This document shows positions 59,832-64,000 of a stretch of 64,000 bases of DNA, piece after piece. Each line of letters starts with the position of its first letter. Within the stretch, counting starts at the first letter, position 1. The stretch comes from CAZDDB01 sp963843285 (lineage in GTDB: Bacteria; Acidobacteriota; HRBIN11; JAKEFK01). The notes beneath the pieces were generated by a model. It was given only the letters and a program-made list of their open reading frames with translations. It was not told the origin of the DNA and made no database searches. The position numbers were made by a program, and so were the translations under genes. Location: contig CAWJJO010000001.1 in assembly GCA_963843285.1 (NCBI GenBank), forward strand, positions 138,384 to 202,383. Direction: 5' to 3'.

Positions 59832-61520
59832 TTGATGCTACTCCCTCTACTCTGGATCCCTCTCAGCTGGGCTCTCCTTTTTGTCGTTTTTTGTGGTTGC
59901 GGGTTATCGGTCTACAGGATTTTCGGATTTTCAATCTCTGATCAGGGTTTGGCGCTTTCCTCCTTCTGGACCGGGATGGCCCTTATTGTCTCCTTCTTAC
60001 AGATCTGGCACATGGCATTTCCGGTGAACATGTCCTCATTTCTGATTGTAGTAGCGATCGGTCTGCTCGGCTTCGCATGGAACTTGAGAAGACTGGTTCA
60101 CTCAAACCTATTTTCCTTGCCCAATAAGACAGTTTGCGCGATTGCCGTTTTGTTCGTTCTCTGGCTGGCGAATCGGGCAACCGGGCCGATTGCCATCTAT
60201 GATGCGGGACTCTACCATCTAAATACAATCCGGTGGATGACAAATCACCCTATTGTGCCGGGGCTTGCCAGTCTGCACAGCCGCCTTGGACTCAATAGCT
60301 CTTATTTCCTTCTCTTTGCGTTCCTGGATGCCGGATTGTGGCACTCTGTATCGCACCATGTTTTGAATGGCCTACTGGTACTGGCCCTTGCTCTGCAAAT
60401 CGGTGTCGCACTATCTGGAATTTTGAAGGGTGGAGGTGCGCCTGAATCCTGGGATCTCCTTGTGCTCCTTCTGGGTGTGCCGCTGGTCGGACAGTGTCTG
60501 TATCATTCCGCCGACACATCGGCAGACTTTGCGATCTTTGCAACGGGATTCGTAATCGGAGTGGAATTTTATCAACTCGTATTTTCTAACTTGCAGAAGC
60601 ACGAGCTGAATTTCTCCGCATTCAGAATTGTAACCTTATGCGCTCTGGGAATCTGTTTCAAACTAAGCTTTGCAGCCATCGGTCTCACAGGAATGATCGC
60701 GGTCGGAAAACTGATCCGCAGCAAATCCGCCGAAAAGCGCGCAATGATTCTTTCTGTCACCACAGCTTTCCTGCAGCTGTTCCCATGGTTGATCCGAGGT
60801 GTGATTTTGACCGGCTATGTCCTCTTTCCACTCAGGTTCATGCCGCTTGGGGTGGACTGGAGAATTTCACAGGCAAAGGTGCTGGACATGTCGGAGTGGA
60901 TCAAAAGCTCAGCGCGCATGCCCCTGGGAAACCCGCGGCAGGTTCTGTCTGATTGGAGATGGTTCGAGCCGTGGTGCGAGAGGCTACTCTCGGAACGTGC
61001 GAATCTATTTGAAGTGATCCTCCCCATTCTACTATGTGCCATTGGCATCCTGTTACTTTGGCGAAGGAAATTTGCTGACAAGAGCGCACCCATCCGATTG
61101 CTTCTGTTCTTATTTCCGATTTTCTGCGCTGTCGTCTTCTGGTTTGTTACCGCCCCGGATCCAAGATTTGCTGGTATTTCATTCTGGCTGCTGGGAGCCG
61201 GCGTATTGACCATTGCACTGGTGGGATTGCCGCTCAGGGTAAATGCCAGAGTTCTGATGCTTGCGGGGATAATGATCTCATTGTTAATCAGCAGGATCTA
61301 TTATGCTCCGCTGATTGTCAGACCAACAGGGAACAATGGACTCACGCCGATTCCTGTGGCAGCCCTCAAGCAATTCACGACAAACTCCCGGCTCGTACTT
61401 TTCGTTCCTTTGAAACCGGATCAATGCTGGGACTCCCCCCTACCCTGCACTCCTTATCCTTCGCCAAACCTTAGACTCCGACGTCCCAATGAAATCCGCA
61501 ACGGATTCCTTGCCCCGTAG
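59832..61520 (+). CDS. Polytopic membrane protein, probable lipid-linked-sugar glycosyltransferase (GT-C-like)
   Basis: 562 residues with about 12-13 hydrophobic helices beginning MMLLPLLWIPLSWALLFVVF. A conserved loop after helix 4 reads IAIYDAGLYHLNTIRWMTNH, with the acidic-plus-His pattern typical of GT-C glycosyltransferases and related LIC_10190-type proteins. A second loop has HSADTSADFAIFATG. No signal peptide and no soluble catalytic domain. It is followed 21 bp later by a radical SAM gene; the pair could modify a surface glycan or lipid (inference). Confidence 0.65.
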   Translation: MMLLPLLWIPLSWALLFVVFCGCGLSVYRIFGFSISDQGLALSSFWTGMALIVSFLQIWHMAFPVNMSSFLIVVAIGLLGFAWNLRRLVHSNLFSLPNKTVCAIAVLFVLWLANRATGPIAIYDAGLYHLNTIRWMTNHPIVPGLASLHSRLGLNSSYFLLFAFLDAGLWHSVSHHVLNGLLVLALALQIGVALSGILKGGGAPESWDLLVLLLGVPLVGQCLYHSADTSADFAIFATGFVIGVEFYQLVFSNLQKHELNFSAFRIVTLCALGICFKLSFAAIGLTGMIAVGKLIRSKSAEKRAMILSVTTAFLQLFPWLIRGVILTGYVLFPLRFMPLGVDWRISQAKVLDMSEWIKSSARMPLGNPRQVLSDWRWFEPWCERLLSERANLFEVILPILLCAIGILLLWRRKFADKSAPIRLLLFLFPIFCAVVFWFVTAPDPRFAGISFWLLGAGVLTIALVGLPLRVNARVLMLAGIMISLLISRIYYAPLIVRPTGNNGLTPIPVAALKQFTTNSRLVLFVPLKPDQCWDSPLPCTPYPSPNLRLRRPNEIRNGFLAP

Positions 61521-61541
61521 CGCCCTGCTCTTCTACTCCTC

Positions 61542-63125
61542 ATGATAGAATCATTTCCAACAATGAGCAGCCTAATGTCCCGCGTTTCCGAAGCAGTTCG
61601 TACCGGAGGTATGAGACGTCTGGGTCAGAAGACACAAATATTTACGAGACGCCGCTACTATAAAGTTCTGTCGCTGCTGGAGAAGGTTCGCGCAGAGATC
61701 GAGCCTCTGGATGCTCCTGCGGATACTGTTGCCGGGTGCATGTACAGGACACGCGTGCGGGTAACGAACCGGAGTCGTGTGACCTGGAACGAGTCCGGCA
61801 AACAGGAACCTCATTATGCGATTGCAGCTTTCATTCATCATGAAGATGGTTTTCAGGTGGATGGCCCGCATACCATCCTGCCCTGTGATTTCGCGCCAGG
61901 CCAGTCCCATGAGATCGATGTCGTTTTGGAGGTCCCGCGAAAACCCGGGCAATGTCGAATCAAATTCGACGTGGTACGAGAGAATTGTTTCTGGCTGCAA
62001 GAGCTGGGTTATCCGTGCGTCGAAATCCCGCTGCAAGTGTTGCCGCATTCTCATGCTCTTTTAAAAAACAGGATCCCGGCCCTGGATGTGACGCTGGATA
62101 TCACCAACAAATGTCCGCTGAAATGTATCCAATGCCGCAAAACATACTTTGAGACATTTGATGAACAGCAGGACATGGATTTTGAGATGTTTGGCAAGAT
62201 CGCAGCGGAAGTCTTTCCGTTTAGCAGGGCCGTATCTCTTTCGAGCGCGGGAGAGCCTCTGATGACGCGGAATTTCCTGGAAGCGATTGCTGTCACTCGC
62301 CGTTACGGCGTTCCCGAAATCTCATTCATTTCCAGCGGGATGCACCTCGACCACGGAAGAGCAGAAAAGATCATCGATCTCGGTGTGACGCGCATCGAGT
62401 TTTCACTGGATGGGGCGAGCGCGGCGGTCTATAACAAGATCCGCATCGGCAGCAATTACGATAAAGTGATCCATAACATTTCATACTTGAATGACCTGAA
62501 AGTGAAGAAGAGAAGCCGTACTCCGTTGTTACGCTTCAATTTTGTTCTAATGAAGAGCAATATCCACGAGCTTCCGGATTTCATCGACCTTGCAGCGCGG
62601 TTAGGTGTCGAGGAAGTTCAAACGCAGCACATGGTGATTTTTGTGGATCAGGTGCGCGACGAGGCGCTCGTTTTCCACAAACAGGAATCCAATCATTACA
62701 TTCAGAAGGCGATCCAACGCGCGCAATATCACGGGATCCGGTTTTATCATCCTCCCCTGTTTCAATTGGAAGAGACTGTTCCCGATTCAGGAGCTCAAAT
62801 TGTAGACGGCAAGATATGGAAGGAAGAGAACTCTTTTGATTACGAACGGAAAACCCATCCGATTCTTAAAGACGGCATGCAGCTTTGCACGGATCCCTGG
62901 CGCAAACTCTTTATCGATTGGCAGGGTCAGGTATTTCCCTGCTGCGTATGGAAGGAAGCTCCGCTGGGTGATTTGCGAAGAAGCTCTTTTGAGGATATCT
63001 GGCATTCCGAACGGTACCAGCAGCTCAGAAATGGTCTCACCGGCGGAACATTGGGGAAGAGCTGCGCGGAATGTTCCGTGATCACCGGCGGGGACATCAA
63101 TCGCGAACGTTCCTACTTCTTTTAG
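61542..63125 (+). CDS. Radical SAM/SPASM protein with N-terminal beta-sandwich domain
   Basis: 527 residues. Residues about 45-165 form a predicted Ig/Wzt-like beta domain (RVRVTNRSRVTWNESGKQEP, FAPGQSHEIDVVLEVPRKPG). The radical SAM core starts near 180 with the cluster motif CPLKCIQC (Cx3Cx2C), SSAGEPLMTRNFLEA and FSLDGASAAVYNKIR. The C-terminal SPASM domain has cysteines in GMQLCTDPWRKL, FPCCVWKEAPLGDL and GKSCAECS, likely binding one or two auxiliary clusters. SPASM enzymes often modify peptides, but this MoaA-like layout with a sandwich domain also occurs near glycan genes. The substrate is unknown. Confidence 0.85.
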   Translation: MIESFPTMSSLMSRVSEAVRTGGMRRLGQKTQIFTRRRYYKVLSLLEKVRAEIEPLDAPADTVAGCMYRTRVRVTNRSRVTWNESGKQEPHYAIAAFIHHEDGFQVDGPHTILPCDFAPGQSHEIDVVLEVPRKPGQCRIKFDVVRENCFWLQELGYPCVEIPLQVLPHSHALLKNRIPALDVTLDITNKCPLKCIQCRKTYFETFDEQQDMDFEMFGKIAAEVFPFSRAVSLSSAGEPLMTRNFLEAIAVTRRYGVPEISFISSGMHLDHGRAEKIIDLGVTRIEFSLDGASAAVYNKIRIGSNYDKVIHNISYLNDLKVKKRSRTPLLRFNFVLMKSNIHELPDFIDLAARLGVEEVQTQHMVIFVDQVRDEALVFHKQESNHYIQKAIQRAQYHGIRFYHPPLFQLEETVPDSGAQIVDGKIWKEENSFDYERKTHPILKDGMQLCTDPWRKLFIDWQGQVFPCCVWKEAPLGDLRRSSFEDIWHSERYQQLRNGLTGGTLGKSCAECSVITGGDINRERSYFF

Positions 63126-63127
63126 AG

Positions 63128-63559
63128 TTAGAACTCTTCCTTCCCCGGTCCAAGCACAATCGCCGTATTCGTTTCCTTGATCGCCTTGTGACTTAGCATT
63201 TTCTTGATTCCGCGATTCATGGAATCCGTATCCTTGTATTTGCCAATCACCAGTAGATCAAAACCGCCCGTGATTTCATATACGTGAGTCAATTGCGGAT
63301 CGGCCATCAGGTCCTTCATCAAAGACGGAATCTTGCCACCAACCGCCTTCACCAGGGTGACCGCTGTGATGCCAAATCCGAGCTTTCGATAATCCAGAAG
63401 TGGGCGAAATCCTTTGATCACTCCGCTCTTCTCCAGAACACGGATCCGGCTCGCAACTGTCGTCGTGGAAATGCCCAGCCGCTTGCCTACCTGACGCAAC
63501 GAAGCTCGACCTTCTTTGCGCAATTCGGCGATGATTTTCAAATCTAGATCTTTGTACAA
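63128..63559 (-). CDS. Lrp/AsnC-family transcriptional regulator
   Basis: 143 residues. An N-terminal winged helix (LDLKIIAELRKEGRASLRQV, GISTTTVASRIRVLEKSGVI) and a C-terminal RAM ligand domain (GFGITAVTLVKAVGG, LTHVYEITGGFDLLVIGKYK). It is divergent from the FAD-oxidase gene and may control it and itself through the palindrome at 63619-63628. Confidence 0.92.
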   Translation of the reverse strand: MYKDLDLKIIAELRKEGRASLRQVGKRLGISTTTVASRIRVLEKSGVIKGFRPLLDYRKLGFGITAVTLVKAVGGKIPSLMKDLMADPQLTHVYEITGGFDLLVIGKYKDTDSMNRGIKKMLSHKAIKETNTAIVLGPGKEEF

Positions 63560-63618
63560 TTTTCCCTCTCTTTTTTCATAAGAACTATCTGAATATCTAA
63601 TTCTAAATCATTTAACTG

Positions 63619-63628
63619 GACAATTGTC
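63619..63628. promoter_or_regulatory. Palindrome GACAATTGTC in the divergent promoter region
   Basis: A perfect 10-bp palindrome, extendable with one mismatch to CTGGACAATTGTCAAG (63616-63631), in the gap between the Lrp-type regulator and the FAD-linked oxidase gene. The minus-strand read contains TTGACA. It may be the regulator's own operator. Confidence 0.4.
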
Positions 63629-63684
63629 AAGTTTCTCGACTAGACCGTTCCATATGCAAATAATTATCGGAGAATCGTTGACAA

Positions 63685-64000
63685 ATGAACACTTGTTTGA
63701 TTGAATTATCGGTTATGAAAGCGGAAAAAACCAGCTTGCTGAAACACATTGGTTCCACGTCCGAAATCTTTGATGAGCCATCGAGTTTACGCATTTATTC
63801 GTTCGATCAAGGCGAAGTACCCGAATCCCTGAAGAAGCATCTGCTCCCCGATTCCCGGCCCGATCTGGCGCTCCAACCAGGGACGATTGACGACCTGCTG
63901 TCCTGCGTCCGTTACGGCCTAGAACACGACATTCCGCTGGTTCCGCGTGGCGCATCTACGTTTGGAATGGGAGGCGCGGTAGCGCATCACGGCGGTATTT
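63685..64000 (+). CDS. FAD-linked oxidase (GlcD/D-lactate dehydrogenase-like), N-terminal fragment
   Basis: Open from ATG 63685 (alternative ATG 63715, MKAEKTSLLKHIGS) to the window edge, 105 residues seen. The stretch DLALQPGTIDDLLSCVRYGL, then DIPLVPRGASTFGMGGAVAH, is the start of the FAD_binding_4 (PCMH) domain of glycolate/D-lactate oxidases; the Gly-rich GASTFGMGG binds the FAD pyrophosphate. The remainder, including possible Fe-S domains, is outside the window. It is divergent from the Lrp regulator. Confidence 0.8.
   Translation, partial: MNTCLIELSVMKAEKTSLLKHIGSTSEIFDEPSSLRIYSFDQGEVPESLKKHLLPDSRPDLALQPGTIDDLLSCVRYGLEHDIPLVPRGASTFGMGGAVAHHGGI

Overview
The window looks like chromosomal DNA of an uncultured bacterium, most probably an acidobacterium or a close relative. 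This is inferred from gene content, not from a marker tree. The clues are five PknB-type Ser/Thr kinases in 64 kb (several fused to TolB/WD40-like propellers, PEGA or TPR domains), an Oar-like TonB receptor with an N-terminal carboxypeptidase-regulatory domain, a VPS10/BNR propeller protein, an MglA-like GTPase, FHA-domain signalling proteins and sigma-54 control. Base composition looks close to balanced. I see no phage, transposase, rRNA operon or CRISPR array.

Layout. 0.2-6.3 kb: a kinase-PEGA / TPR-NHL / PEGA-PDZ-TPR gene set followed by a PolB-like exonuclease. 6.5-9.4 kb: MglA-like GTPase, rsmI and a lytic transglycosylase. 9.5-14.4 kb: tRNA-Val, an FHA-GAF-PP2C phosphatase divergent from a BON / tyrosine-rich / BON envelope cluster, and a PIN/TRAM membrane protein. 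14.6-28.2 kb: radA, a substrate-binding lipoprotein remnant, a tandem AP2-like protein, three tandem kinase-propeller paralogues and the TonB receptor. 28.4-32.1 kb: a secreted FAM20/HipA-like kinase, a toxin-antitoxin pair lying between two copies of the same 5' gene end, and an FHA-GAF-sigma54 activator. 32.1-39.5 kb: a minus-strand housekeeping block (ispE, tRNA-Gln, prs, rplY, pth, rpsF, rpsR, rplI, dnaB, alr). 39.5-45 kb: a membrane sulfatase-like enzyme, a GT2 glycosyltransferase, aroK, aroA and a PhyH oxygenase. 45-56 kb: the BNR protein, guaA, dnaE, accA and ddl. 56-64 kb: a ParA/MinD ATPase, a kinase-TolB-TPR protein, a membrane glycosyltransferase-like protein, a radical SAM/SPASM enzyme, an Lrp regulator and the start of a FAD-linked oxidase.

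Two themes stand out. First, a phospho-signalling and sigma-54 axis. Good -24/-12 promoters precede both the secreted atypical kinase and the tyrosine-rich secreted protein, and an FHA-type sigma-54 activator lies less than 1 kb downstream of the kinase. Second, many intergenic regions carry structured repeats. One family is paired REP-like hairpins with small GGA, AGA or ACGGAG-type loops and CTCC tails. The other is long hairpins whose stems are built from three near-identical 8-bp words; two of these end just before the dnaE and accA start codons.

Caution on reading frames. At least a dozen single-base frame breaks interrupt conserved genes (radA, the AP2 gene, kinase 2, prs, probably rplY, aroA, guaA, dnaE four times, ddl twice). 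Restoring one base at each site gives full-length proteins of the expected size, so most are probably sequence errors. The frame-repaired genes are annotated as single features.
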